Part shown: one piece after another, positions 36,326 through 45,253 of the stretch
How the letters are laid out: each line of letters begins with the position of its first letter
Numbering within the stretch: the first letter of the stretch is position 1
Assembly: GCA_017939155.1 (NCBI GenBank)
Contig: JAGAZZ010000021.1
Coordinates: 1-64,000 of the forward strand
Reading direction: 5' to 3'
Length of the DNA: 64,000 nt
Source of the DNA: Alphaproteobacteria bacterium
GTDB lineage: Bacteria > Pseudomonadota > Alphaproteobacteria > RF32 > CAG-239
The notes under the pieces: generated by a model
Seen by the model: the letters and a program-made list of their open reading frames with translations, nothing else
Databases searched by the model: none
What the model was told of the DNA's origin: nothing
Made by a program: the position numbers and the translations under genes

Positions 36326-36931
36326 ATGAAAAGAGATGAGCTTGGTCGTTCGATGATTGAGATGCTAGGCGTGTTGGCAATTGTGGGGATTTTATCTATT
36401 GGCGCAATTTCAGGTTTTCAAAAAGCGATGTTTAAACACAGACTGCAAAAGACAACCGAAGAATATAATATGCTTTTTCAAGATACATTGAAATATCATA
36501 AAGAACTCCTTGCTTTACGCAGAGGTCTAAAACCCGGTGAAGGAGGACATTACAGAATTGCCGAACTTTTGTACAATATGGGCATCGTACCGGCAATTTG
36601 GCAACGAAAAGGAACAGTTCTCTATGACCGTTTAAATAATCAAATTAATCCTTTTATCCGCAAAGAAAATAACAAATTAAATTTTGATATACACATCACC
36701 GCCAACGACACCTCTATTTTTGTTTGTGAAGCTATTTATCGGGATGTTTTTATGCAATTCAGTGACAATTTATATTATGTACAAACATATCGTTACGATA
36801 GCGATGGAGCAGGAAAAGGTGCTTTTCAGTATTTTGGCAACCTTTATTGCAATAGCACATCAAGAAAATGTGTCAGAGATATGACTTTGACTGATATTCG
36901 CAAGATGATAAATCGTGTGCGGTTATCATAG
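36326..36931 (+). CDS. Prepilin/pseudopilin-like protein with atypical cleavage context
   Basis: A 201-residue protein whose N-terminus MKRDELG-RSMIEMLGVLAIVGIL is a type IV prepilin signal. A short charged leader ends in Gly7, Glu lies at position +5, and a hydrophobic helix follows. Position +1 is Arg instead of the usual Phe or Met, and Leu at +3 is replaced by Met. The mature part has three cysteines (CEAIY, LYCNS, KCVRD), two probably forming a C-terminal disulphide loop as in pilins. It stands alone with its own leader RNA; no assembly genes are in the window. GGGAG lies nine bases before the ATG. Confidence 0.75.
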   Translation: MKRDELGRSMIEMLGVLAIVGILSIGAISGFQKAMFKHRLQKTTEEYNMLFQDTLKYHKELLALRRGLKPGEGGHYRIAELLYNMGIVPAIWQRKGTVLYDRLNNQINPFIRKENNKLNFDIHITANDTSIFVCEAIYRDVFMQFSDNLYYVQTYRYDSDGAGKGAFQYFGNLYCNSTSRKCVRDMTLTDIRKMINRVRLS

Positions 36932-36982
36932 ACTTCTAACAAATCACATCCCACAAAAACTCCGACAAAAAACACATACCTC

Positions 36983-37010
36983 TTGACTCTAAACAATAAA
37001 GCTATACTAT
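36983..37010 (+). promoter_or_regulatory. Promoter for the truncated DEAD-box-like gene
   Basis: TTGACT (36983-36988) with TACTAT (37005-37010) at 16-nt spacing, 35 bp before the start codon. Confidence 0.5.
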
Positions 37011-37044
37011 TATTCAAAAGAAATAACCACATAGGATAAATAAT

Positions 37045-37857
37045 ATGAGTTTTAAAGATTTAGGGTTAAGCGAACAAACTATTCAGGCCATTAACGATTT
37101 AGGTTATCAAGAACCCACCACCGTCCAAAAAGACGTTATCCCGTCTATCCTTGAGGGCAAAGATGTTTTCACAATTGCCCCCGGCGCCTGCGGCAAAACT
37201 TGTTCATACATTTTCCCGCTGGTTGACATTATTTCAAGAAAAAACGGACAGAATATTTTAATCATCACCCCCGGCGCAAAAGAATCCGTCAACATTTCAG
37301 ACAAATTTTCCGTATTTAATAAATATCACGCGGCAAGCGAACCGGCTGATGAAAACAACGCCGAAGAAAATACTGACAATGAAGCCAATGTCATCATCGC
37401 CACGCCAAAACTTTTGCTCGAAAACATTACTGAAAACAATCTTGACGTTTCAAATGTCAACATTCTTGTCGTAGATGACATTAATCTAATCAAGAAGAAC
37501 CGCCAACTGGCTAATCTTGAGAAAATTCTTGATATGCTTCCTGCTGAAAAGCAAAATATCGTTTTCACCAACCGCCGCTCTAAAGAAACACAAAACACAT
37601 TAGACAAGATTTTAAAAACCCCGGCTGAAATCAAAATTGATAAAAATAAAGAAAGCGAAGTTGAAGGTCTTGCTCAAAACGAACCGGTTTTACCAACAGA
37701 GCCCGCAGAAACTGCCAAAAAACCTGAACGCCGCAAAACAAAACCGCGCCAAGAAAACACGCAAGATAGAAAAGCTTTAGAGCTTGCCCGTCGTTATAAA
37801 GTTTTCGGCAAAAAAACACCCGCTTTTTTACTTGAAGACGCCAAAGCAGTTTCTTAA
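37045..37857 (+). CDS. Truncated and degenerate DEAD-box helicase relative
   Basis: The N-terminal Q-motif region is clear (SFKDLGLSEQTIQAINDLGY, then PTTVQKDVIPSILEGKDV). Motif I reads APGACGKT. Motif II should be DEAD but is VDDIN, and motif III (SAT) reads TNRR. Nothing corresponding to the second RecA domain with HRxGR follows. After residue 195 the sequence is a charged tail rich in Lys, Arg and Glu. Only one RecA-like domain is present in 270 residues, so strand unwinding is unlikely. An RNA-binding or ribosome-associated role with or without ATP binding is possible (inference). No frameshift is visible; the ORF looks maintained. Confidence 0.7.
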   Translation: MSFKDLGLSEQTIQAINDLGYQEPTTVQKDVIPSILEGKDVFTIAPGACGKTCSYIFPLVDIISRKNGQNILIITPGAKESVNISDKFSVFNKYHAASEPADENNAEENTDNEANVIIATPKLLLENITENNLDVSNVNILVVDDINLIKKNRQLANLEKILDMLPAEKQNIVFTNRRSKETQNTLDKILKTPAEIKIDKNKESEVEGLAQNEPVLPTEPAETAKKPERRKTKPRQENTQDRKALELARRYKVFGKKTPAFLLEDAKAVS

Positions 37858-37939
37858 AAGAAAATCAAAAAAAACTTGCGCTATTTTTTTCAAGGTTTTA
37901 TAAAAAAAAGAAAAACATTAACTTAATATGGAGATTTAA

Positions 37940-38695
37940 ATGTCAGGACACTCCCAATTTAAAAACATTATGTACCGCAAAGGTGCTCAAGACGCCAAAA
38001 AAGCAAGAGTATTTGCAAAATTAGCTCGTGAAATCACGGTTGCCGCCAAAAGCGGTCTTCCCGAGCCGGATAAAAACCCCCGCTTAAGGTTGGCTATTCA
38101 AGCCGCCCGTGCAGAAAGTATGCCTAAAGATAATATTGAACGTGCTATTGCCAAGGCAACTCAGGTAGCCGGCGGAGCAGATTTTACAACTATGCGTTAT
38201 GAAGGCTTTTCACCCAACAAAGTCGCTATCATTGTTGAAGCTTTAACTGATAATAAAAACCGTACGGCCAGCAACGTTCGTTCTATTTTCGGCAAACGTG
38301 GCGGCGCCATGGGTGAAACAGGCTCTGTTTCCTTTAACTTTGAGCGTATCGGCTATATTGAATATCCTCTCGCCGTGGCTGACGCTGATAAGATGTTTGA
38401 AGAAGCGCTTGAAGCCGGTGCTAACGAAGTTGTTTCCGAAGATGAAATTCACGCCATTGAAACCCTGCCGGATGATTTATCTGCCGTAACCGACGCTTTG
38501 GAAAAGAAATTTGGCACCCCGTCTGCCTCTAGGCTTGACTGGAAACCAACCGTTAAAACCGAAATCACGGATTTGGAAACGGCTAAAAAATTCTTAGAAT
38601 TTATCGATGCTCTTGAAGAAGATGAAGACGTGCAGCACGTCTACCACAATGCCGAGATTGCCGATAGCATTATGGCTGAACTTGAGGCCGAATAA
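37940..38695 (+). CDS. yebC: YebC/TACO1 family transcriptional or translational regulator
   Basis: A 251-residue protein with the family opening (MSGHSQFKNIMYRKGAQDAKKARVF is the equivalent of MAGHSKW..I..RK..QDAKR). It also has the conserved PKDNIERAI, GFSPNKVAIIVE and GSVSFNFER motifs. Members help translation of polyproline stretches or act as DNA-binding regulators. It is coupled to ruvC by a one-base overlap, an order common in proteobacteria. Confidence 0.94.
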   Translation: MSGHSQFKNIMYRKGAQDAKKARVFAKLAREITVAAKSGLPEPDKNPRLRLAIQAARAESMPKDNIERAIAKATQVAGGADFTTMRYEGFSPNKVAIIVEALTDNKNRTASNVRSIFGKRGGAMGETGSVSFNFERIGYIEYPLAVADADKMFEEALEAGANEVVSEDEIHAIETLPDDLSAVTDALEKKFGTPSASRLDWKPTVKTEITDLETAKKFLEFIDALEEDEDVQHVYHNAEIADSIMAELEAE

Positions 38696-39183
38696 TGCGG
38701 ATTCTTGGTTTAGACCCAAGCATTTCCTCAACCGGTTGGGGCATAATTGATACAAACGGAAACCGTCTGTCCTATGTGGCAGACGGTTTTATTGCAACCC
38801 CGCCCAAAGCTCCGCTTTCCAAACGGTTGAATATGATATACACCGAGCTTAAACGTGTTATAGAACTTTATCAACCCGATGAGGCTTCTATCGAAATAAC
38901 TTTTTTAAATAGTAACCCCGAAACGTCTTTAAAATTAAGTATGGCGCGCGGAGTCGTCTTCCTGATGCCCTCGCTTTATAACATTCCTTTGTTTGAATAT
39001 GAAGCAACCAAAATCAAAAAAGCCTTAACCGGTATCGGTAAGGCTGATAAAAACCAAGTTGAAACAATGGTAAAAATTTTGCTCCCCGGCTGTCATCCCA
39101 AAAACAACGACTCGTCAGACGCCTTAGCCATTGCAATAACGCATTGCAATTTTCGCTCGTCCTATAAAGACCATATTGTCTAG
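38695..39183 (+). CDS. ruvC: Holliday junction endonuclease RuvC
   Basis: Cleaves Holliday junctions as part of RuvABC. The RNase H-like fold is shown by GLDPSISSTGWG with catalytic Asp7. Further evidence is the EITF strand carrying catalytic Glu, the GIGKADKNQVETMV segment, and the C-terminal DSSDALAIAITH with the last two acidic residues. The length of 162 residues is slightly short but complete. The start overlaps the yebC stop. ruvA and ruvB, which usually follow, are absent; the adjacent gene is convergent adk. Confidence 0.92.
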   Translation: MRILGLDPSISSTGWGIIDTNGNRLSYVADGFIATPPKAPLSKRLNMIYTELKRVIELYQPDEASIEITFLNSNPETSLKLSMARGVVFLMPSLYNIPLFEYEATKIKKALTGIGKADKNQVETMVKILLPGCHPKNNDSSDALAIAITHCNFRSSYKDHIV

Positions 39184-39848
39184 GCTAAAACTTCCTGCAA
39201 ATAATCTTTGTTTGCTTCCAAAAAAGACTTTGCAATATCGCTGCCTTCTGCCGTTCCTTCATACCAAAAGAAATTCTTACCGTGATTTTTTAATTCCATA
39301 ACCGCAGGTTTCGTCATTTCTTCATATTCGGCCAAGCGCTCCGGCAAAACCTCATCATCTTTGCGTTTAACCAACTTGCCGCCGCACGAGCAAACACCAT
39401 CACCGACATCATGTGCCATACCGCATTTTTCGCAAATGCGCCGATTCTTCACACGTTCCAAAATAAGTTCTTTAGGCGTATCTCTAAAAATAACTGCGCT
39501 GTTAAAATGTTTCATTAACTTGCCAAATTCTTTCACTTGCCCCACGGTACGCGGATATCCGTCCATAATCAATACTTTGGCTTTAACGTTTTTAAGCTCT
39601 TCAAGCAACATTTCATTAATCATCTCATCAGGTGCCAATCCGCCCTCTTTCATATTAGCTTCTAAAGCTAATCCTAACGGAGTTCTAGCCTTTTTTTCCC
39701 GCCGTATCATTTCCCCAACGGAAATATCAGCAATATCTTTATCCTTAAACCCATAAGTTTCTTTAAGTTCGTTAACTAGAGAAGAGGCAATATAGCCTTT
39801 TCCCGAAGCAGGTGCGCCAATCAGCGAAATAACAAATTTTTTATTCAT
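39180..39848 (-). CDS. adk: Adenylate kinase
   Basis: Interconverts ATP, ADP and AMP. P-loop GAPASGKG (about 11-18), nucleotide-binding DGYPRT, and a LID domain with zinc-type cysteines (CEKCGMAH and CSC) are present. The P-loop has Ala-Pro-Ala-Ser in place of the usual GPPGAGKGT, and the N-terminal ISLIG strand is typical. The 222-residue length is normal. The usual secY-adk neighbourhood is absent, so it could be a second or relocated copy. Its 3' end overlaps ruvC by 4 bp. Confidence 0.82.
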   Translation of the reverse strand: MNKKFVISLIGAPASGKGYIASSLVNELKETYGFKDKDIADISVGEMIRREKKARTPLGLALEANMKEGGLAPDEMINEMLLEELKNVKAKVLIMDGYPRTVGQVKEFGKLMKHFNSAVIFRDTPKELILERVKNRRICEKCGMAHDVGDGVCSCGGKLVKRKDDEVLPERLAEYEEMTKPAVMELKNHGKNFFWYEGTAEGSDIAKSFLEANKDYLQEVLA

Positions 39849-39925
39849 ATTTTCTATTCCTCTTTCCGCAAAAAAGCTTCAAACACCGTTGAAGCTCTTT
39901 TACCTTAAAACAAAAATGTTAATTT

Positions 39926-41098
39926 TTATTTTACATAATCATCTATATCGTCAACATAAACCTCTTCAAATTCCGGACCATAATTTCCCTCACCGCTGAC
40001 ATCATAAACATAAGGTTCATTTTTAGGCTCCATTCCCTCTAAAGGTCGCGCCAAATGAACGCGCTTCTGCTCTTCATTAGCCGAAAAATTTTGTTTTCCA
40101 GTATTTTGAGGTCTAGCATTGCCTTCTTCAATAACTTCAACCGGAGCGAGGCTTTCACTTTCCGCATCATCGCCTAAATCAAGTTTTTCACGTTTTGGCG
40201 CTTCCACCTTATCAAGGCTTTCTTCTTTAACCTGAGGTTTAACCGGAAGTTTTGCTGTTGTCCCCAAATCCTCTTCCTCATCATCTTCTTCAACAGCCGA
40301 CAATTCAGGGCTGAGCGGATGAGCGTCTTTCGGCAAACGAATCATTCCATAGCCATATCCGCCGCCGTTAGCCGGACCCGACAAACCAATTGAATAATAC
40401 CCGCCGATATACCCATAGTCTAAATCAATATAATCAACATTAAACATCACACGGACTGTTGTTGCCCCAACGCTGGTCATATCGCACTTAAAGCCGTTGC
40501 CATTTAAAACAATATCATTATTGCCTTTAACATATAACATTGCTTTATCAGGTTTGCAAACGCTGGGCGTCTGCCCGTTATAACTTAAATTATATCCGAG
40601 CACTAAATTAAGTGCCGTGCTCCCTTTAACGCTGGACGCGTCAATAATCTTTACCCCATCAAAAAAGACATACGCCGGCGTAACGCCGATTCTCGCCGGA
40701 ACCGTTAAATACGGATTAACGCACACATGCGCCTGAGCATTTGCCTCGCACAAAAGCGCCGTCGCATCCAAATTATTATCCGTCAAATGTGCCAATGAAT
40801 TATAAATATATTCTCTGGACATAGAAAGCTCTGCCGGAGCACATTGTTTATCCCGACAAACAATAACTGAATTTAAAGGCGGAATCCTTTTATTAAAAAC
40901 CTTAGCCGCAACATCAGGTTGCATAACAAACGCCTGCGATTCTTCCGCTGATAAACTTTGTTCGGAATATAAGCTTTTTTGAGCCCCGGGAGGCGTTGTC
41001 AACATAGAGCGGTCAGCTTCAGACTCGCGGCTCGTGCATGAAGCGACACAAACAACACCGACAGCTAAACATAATTTAAAAAATATTTTATTGCGCAC
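39926..41098 (-). CDS. Lipoprotein with acidic, disordered C-terminus
   Basis: A 390-residue protein with a lipobox VASC (Cys21). The mature domain (about 40-270) has several cysteines (CRDKQC, CEANAQAHVC, VCKPDK, FKCDM) and a Gly/Tyr-rich segment (YGYIGGYYSIG). From about 275 on the sequence is strongly acidic and low complexity (EEDDEEEDLG), rich in Pro, Lys and Glu, and ends in YVDDIDDYVK. I recognise no family. It is likely anchored to a membrane with a flexible tail. Minus strand, monocistronic. Confidence 0.7.
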   Translation of the reverse strand: MRNKIFFKLCLAVGVVCVASCTSRESEADRSMLTTPPGAQKSLYSEQSLSAEESQAFVMQPDVAAKVFNKRIPPLNSVIVCRDKQCAPAELSMSREYIYNSLAHLTDNNLDATALLCEANAQAHVCVNPYLTVPARIGVTPAYVFFDGVKIIDASSVKGSTALNLVLGYNLSYNGQTPSVCKPDKAMLYVKGNNDIVLNGNGFKCDMTSVGATTVRVMFNVDYIDLDYGYIGGYYSIGLSGPANGGGYGYGMIRLPKDAHPLSPELSAVEEDDEEEDLGTTAKLPVKPQVKEESLDKVEAPKREKLDLGDDAESESLAPVEVIEEGNARPQNTGKQNFSANEEQKRVHLARPLEGMEPKNEPYVYDVSGEGNYGPEFEEVYVDDIDDYVK

Positions 41099-41161
41099 GC
41101 TAACTAACCTTTAATCAAAATTAAGTATATACTACAAAAACACTATAAGGAAAGTCCGCTA

Positions 41162-41689
41162 ATGGAAAGAAAATTGTCAAAAATATACACACAATATAAA
41201 AGCTTACCTCTTTTATTGTTAGCCATTGTCTGCTTTTTCCTAAAAGTCTGCAATGCCGAAGAAATAATATCATCTTCCATCAATCCGTTGAAAGTCGTAG
41301 ACGGCGACAGCTTGGAAATCGGCTCCTCACGCATTCGCTTAACCGGCATTGACGCGCCCGAATATTTCCAACAATGTAAACACAAAAACAAAAAGCTCCC
41401 CTGCGGCAAACAGGCAACCGAACACTTAAAAAAGCTGACAAATAATAAAACCGTTCGCTGTGTTGTTCATCAAAAAGACCGTTACGACCGCTTTCTTTGC
41501 ACTTGTTACGTTGATGAGCTTGACTTAAACGCCGAGATGATTCGCTCAGGCTTTGCCATAACCTATCTTGACAGCCCCTACGCTGCCGAACAAGCCGAAG
41601 CAAAAACAAAAAAGCGCGGAATCTGGCAGACAAAATTTATGCAGCCTCGTCTTTATCTCCGCTTAAAGGAACTGCAAAAAAGCAAATAA
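41162..41689 (+). CDS. Exported or membrane-anchored staphylococcal nuclease-like protein
   Basis: A 175-residue thermonuclease-family protein. After an N-terminal hydrophobic segment (about 15-33), which serves as a signal peptide or anchor, comes VVDGDSLEIGSSRIRLTGID. The catalytic set matches S. aureus nuclease: Arg59 and Glu67 (RLTGIDAPE) and Arg110 (DRYDRFLC). Extra cysteines (QQCKHK, LPCGKQ, RCVVHQ, LCTCYV) suggest periplasmic disulphides. It is likely a secreted or periplasmic nuclease for nucleic acid scavenging (inference). Confidence 0.88.
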   Translation: MERKLSKIYTQYKSLPLLLLAIVCFFLKVCNAEEIISSSINPLKVVDGDSLEIGSSRIRLTGIDAPEYFQQCKHKNKKLPCGKQATEHLKKLTNNKTVRCVVHQKDRYDRFLCTCYVDELDLNAEMIRSGFAITYLDSPYAAEQAEAKTKKRGIWQTKFMQPRLYLRLKELQKSK

Positions 41690-41713
41690 TTTAAATTTTA
41701 CATCAGATTCTTA

Positions 41714-41741
41714 TTGACTCCTTAAAAAACTTATGTATAGT
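41714..41741 (+). promoter_or_regulatory. Promoter for rplU-rpmA
   Basis: TTGACT (41714-41719), 16-nt spacer, TATAGT (41736-41741), 45 bp upstream of rplU. Confidence 0.65.
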
Positions 41742-41785
41742 GCACAAAAAAGTTATGTTTAAATCTACAAAACAGGTGAATTAAA

Positions 41786-42085
41786 ATGTATGCAGTAATT
41801 AAAACAGGCGGCAAGCAATATAAAGTAGCGTCCAATGACGTTATCAAAATCGAAAAAATTGCCGGTGACGCCGGAAGCGAAGTAATTTTTAACGAAGTTT
41901 TGGCTATGGACGAAACCGTTGGCACTCCTTTTGTTGCCGGCGCTAGCGTAAAAGCAACCATCGTTAAACAAGCCAAAGACGCAAAAGTTATCGTTTTCAA
42001 AAAGAAAAGAAGACAAAACTACCGTCGTAAAAACGGTCACAGACAAAACATCACACTCGTTAAAATCACCGAGTTGTGTAAATAA
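41786..42085 (+). CDS. rplU: 50S ribosomal protein L21
   Basis: A 99-residue protein with the L21 opening [14 protein letters not shown] and the basic C-terminal [18 protein letters not shown]. It is the first gene of rplU-rpmA-obgE-rsfS, the usual order. L21 binds 23S rRNA in the large subunit. Confidence 0.97.
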   Translation: MYAVIKTGGKQYKVASNDVIKIEKIAGDAGSEVIFNEVLAMDETVGTPFVAGASVKATIVKQAKDAKVIVFKKKRRQNYRRKNGHRQNITLVKITELCK

Positions 42086-42104
42086 TTAACTAGGAGTTTT
42101 TAAA

Positions 42105-42362
42105 ATGGCACATAAGAAATCAGGCGGTAGCTCATCAAACGGACGCGATTCTATCGGACGTCGTTTAGGTGTTAAAAAATTTGGCGGTGAATCCGTAATC
42201 TCCGGCAACATCATTATTCGTCAACGCGGAACAAAATTCCACCCCGGCGAAAATGTTGGCATGGGTAAAGACCACACCATTTTTGCAACCGCAGAAGGAA
42301 AAGTTGAGTTTAAGACAAAAGCTAATGACAGAACTTATGTTTCTGTTGTCCCTGCTGAATAA
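42105..42362 (+). CDS. rpmA: 50S ribosomal protein L27
   Basis: An 85-residue protein of L27 type ([18 protein letters not shown], then [11 protein letters not shown]). L27 lies near the peptidyl transferase centre. It lies 19 bp after rplU and before a terminator. Confidence 0.97.
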   Translation: MAHKKSGGSSSNGRDSIGRRLGVKKFGGESVISGNIIIRQRGTKFHPGENVGMGKDHTIFATAEGKVEFKTKANDRTYVSVVPAE

Positions 42363-42378
42363 TCTTTCTCATAAAGAA

Positions 42379-42415
42379 TAAAAAGGGGGTGCCAGACATC
42401 CCCTTTATTTTTCAA
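42379..42415 (+). terminator. Terminator after rpmA
   Basis: AAAGGGG(G)TG-CCAGA-CATCCCCTTT is followed by ATTTTT. obgE starts 53 bp further on and may be transcribed by read-through or its own promoter. Confidence 0.7.
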
Positions 42416-42446
42416 AAAAATAGGATACATATTCCCATCAGGTTAA

Positions 42447-43538
<1,092 letters not shown>

Positions 43539-43553
43539 TTTTAGGAGTATAAA

Positions 43554-43898
43554 ATGAGCACGACAGACACAACATTGCTTAAGTTAATTGAAAAAACATT
43601 AGACGACAACAAAGCAGAAAACATCGTCACCATAGACCTCAAAGGCAAAACCTCAATTGCCAACTATATGGTCATCGCCAGCGGTACATCAAACCGCCAT
43701 GTTGCCGCACTTGCTGATAAGCTCAAATACACCTTAAAGCAAAACGGCTATAACACCACTTCAGAAGGTGAAGAAAATGCCAACTGGGTTCTAATCGACG
43801 CTTTTGATGTCATTGTGCACATTTTCTGTCCTGAAGTCCGCGACTTCTACAATCTTGAAAAAATGTGGAACACCGCCGCCGAACTACGCAAAAATTAA
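43554..43898 (+). CDS. rsfS: Ribosome silencing factor RsfS
   Basis: Binds L14 and prevents subunit joining during starvation. The 114-residue protein has the family core: IVTIDLKGKTSIANYMVIASGTS, NVAALADKL-type helix, and the C-terminal WVLIDAFDVIVHIFCPEVRDFYNLEKMW. It sits after obgE, a frequent neighbour. tRNA-Trp follows 90 bp downstream. Confidence 0.95.
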   Translation: MSTTDTTLLKLIEKTLDDNKAENIVTIDLKGKTSIANYMVIASGTSNRHVAALADKLKYTLKQNGYNTTSEGEENANWVLIDAFDVIVHIFCPEVRDFYNLEKMWNTAAELRKN

Positions 43899-43987
43899 GT
43901 TTATTATCGACAAGCTCAAAAAAAACTTGATTTATTATTTTTTAGCGTGTATCAAGAACAGCGTAATCAAAAAACGATTACACAAAT

Positions 43988-44063
43988 AGGGGTATAGCTC
44001 AGTTGGTAGAGCACCGGTCTCCAAAACCGGGTGTCGTGAGTTCGAATCTTACTGCCCCTGCCA
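43988..44063 (+). tRNA. tRNA-Trp (anticodon CCA)
   Basis: A 76-nt cloverleaf. The acceptor stem AGGGGTA/TGCCCCT, the D-arm GCTCAGTTGGTAGAGC, anticodon loop CTCCAAA closed by CCGGT/ACCGG, and T-arm GTGAGTTCGAATCTTAC (stem partly G-U) are all present. CCA is encoded at 44061-44063. Its 3' end is the repeat unit found five more times downstream. In many bacteria tRNA-Trp lies directly before secE; here 5.8 kb of accessory DNA intervenes. Confidence 0.97.
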
Positions 44064-44066
44064 CTA

Positions 44067-44095
44067 AAAAAGCCACCTTCAAGGTGGTTTTTTTA
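44067..44095 (+). terminator. Terminator after tRNA-Trp
   Basis: CCACCTT-C-AAGGTGG is followed by a seven-base T-run, just after the encoded CCA. Confidence 0.85.
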
Positions 44096-44097
44096 AT

Positions 44098-44414
44098 GGC
44101 ATTTAGGGACAGTTGATGAGAACTCACGAAGAAGTGAGTTCGACCAGGAGGATAAGGCGGACGGAAGAACGCCGGTCAGCATAGCTGATATCCGACGCAG
44201 CGGCGAAGCAAAGTGTAGCCAATCTTACTACCCCTGCCAATAAAGAAGTCCGCTTTATGCGGGCTTTTTTGTTGGCATTTAGGGGAAGTTGATGAGAACT
44301 CACGAAAAAGTGAGTTCGACAAGGAGGATAAGGCAGACGGAAGTATGCCGGTCAGCATAGCTGATATCCGACGCAGCGGCGTAGCAAAGCGTAGCCAATC
44401 GTCTGCCCCTGCCA
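44098..44414 (+). repeat. Tandem 176-bp repeat with tRNA-acceptor-like ends (two units)
   Basis: Unit 1 (44098-44273) and unit 2 (44274-44414, cut at the next tRNA end) begin GGCATTTAGGG and proceed through a CTCAC/GTGAG hairpin with a GTTCGA element. A GGAGGATAAGGC segment, a TCAGC/GCTGA hairpin and GACGCAGCGGCG follow, ending at AATC-CCCCTGCCA. Over the shared part they differ at only a few positions. In each unit the 5' AGGG(G) can pair with the 3' CCCCT before GCCA, mimicking the tRNA-Trp acceptor. A third, decayed copy lies at 47690-47784. They are too short to code and have no start codons in a sensible frame. Confidence 0.8.
44245..44270 (+). terminator. Hairpin after the second tRNA-Trp 3'-end copy
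   Basis: AGTCCGC-TTTAT-GCGGGCT is followed by a T-run, eight bases after the repeat. Confidence 0.75.
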
Positions 44415-44422
44415 CTCAAGAT

Positions 44423-44447
44423 AAGCCGTCCGAAAGGGCGGTTTTTT
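44423..44447 (+). terminator. Hairpin after the third tRNA-Trp 3'-end copy
   Basis: GCCGTCC-GAAA-GGGCGGT plus six T, ten bases after the repeat. Confidence 0.75.
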
Positions 44448-44625
44448 CTTTATAAATCAATAACTTAATCGAGTCCGTGTGAGGCACTGCCATCAGAGCC
44501 ATTTTTGGGTGGTTACACGGACTATCCCAGATGAAATCCTTTGTTTTACAAGCATTTAATGCGGTTTGAATCCTATCGGGTTTCGGGAAAAGTGAATTTG
44601 TCGATTTGGGGATTTTTATAAAAGA

Positions 44626-44660
44626 AAAGCCCTCACAGCAATAAGTTGTGAGGGTTTGAG
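44626..44660 (-). terminator. Terminator of the minus-strand gene at 44684-45253
   Basis: On the minus strand AACCCTCACAAC-TTATTG-CTGTGAGGGCTT leads into TTTCTTTT. Confidence 0.7.
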
Positions 44661-44683
44661 GATAGAATACATAAATCTGAATT

Positions 44684-45253
44684 TTAAGGTTTTTGGCTTA
44701 CACTATCGGTGTCTATACCTTTCCAATAACAGTTTACCGTGTGGGTAACATCGGTTGCAGATGTAATCCGAAGATTTTTTCCATTAAATTCAGCACATAC
44801 TGGCATTCCGATAATTTCACTCAAAGATTTCATTTCTTTCACAACATCAGAAATCTCCGAACCGGAAGACGGCTCAACAATCACTTCACGGAAGCATTCA
44901 CCTATTCGGAACGGCGTGTAGAATTCTTTCATTTTTTCGATGATTAGCTTTGGCTCTATATTATCATATCCTAGAAAGTATCCTGATGTACAATGTGCTT
45001 GAAAAGAATCAAAAAGACACATGCTGTGCATAGTATTGCTGGTAAAGACCACAAACTTGTTGTTTTTACCAATCGCAATCAACTCTACATCCAAGGCGCT
45101 AACACCGGAGTGGTGGGCAACAGTCGCGACAATATCCGAGGTTACAAGGAAAAATGTTTCCCAATCTGAGTAATTTTCCTGAATTCTTGCGATAACAAAT
45201 TGATTGCTAAAATCAAGAGTGACATTTACATTGTTAATTTTAGTTGTTTTCAT
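44684..45253 (-). CDS. Hypothetical protein of the tRNA-Trp array (family also at 47931-48140)
   Basis: A 189-residue soluble protein with no signal peptide. The C-terminal part (about residues 120-175) matches by eye the short ORF at 47931-48140: E-KSL-EIIG-PV---F-GK-I-ITS is shared. I recognise no database family. It lies in the interval between the third and fourth tRNA-Trp 3'-end copies, on the opposite strand to the tRNA, with its own terminator. The N-terminal half (NVTLDFSNQFVIARIQENYS) looks like a mixed alpha/beta domain. Candidate cargo of the array. Confidence 0.65.
   Translation of the reverse strand: MKTTKINNVNVTLDFSNQFVIARIQENYSDWETFFLVTSDIVATVAHHSGVSALDVELIAIGKNNKFVVFTSNTMHSMCLFDSFQAHCTSGYFLGYDNIEPKLIIEKMKEFYTPFRIGECFREVIVEPSSGSEISDVVKEMKSLSEIIGMPVCAEFNGKNLRITSATDVTHTVNCYWKGIDTDSVSQKP

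Noticed and set aside
44098-44414. Tandem repeat considered as a CRISPR array
   Set aside because: Units are 176 bp and near identical throughout, with no repeat-spacer alternation and no cas genes.
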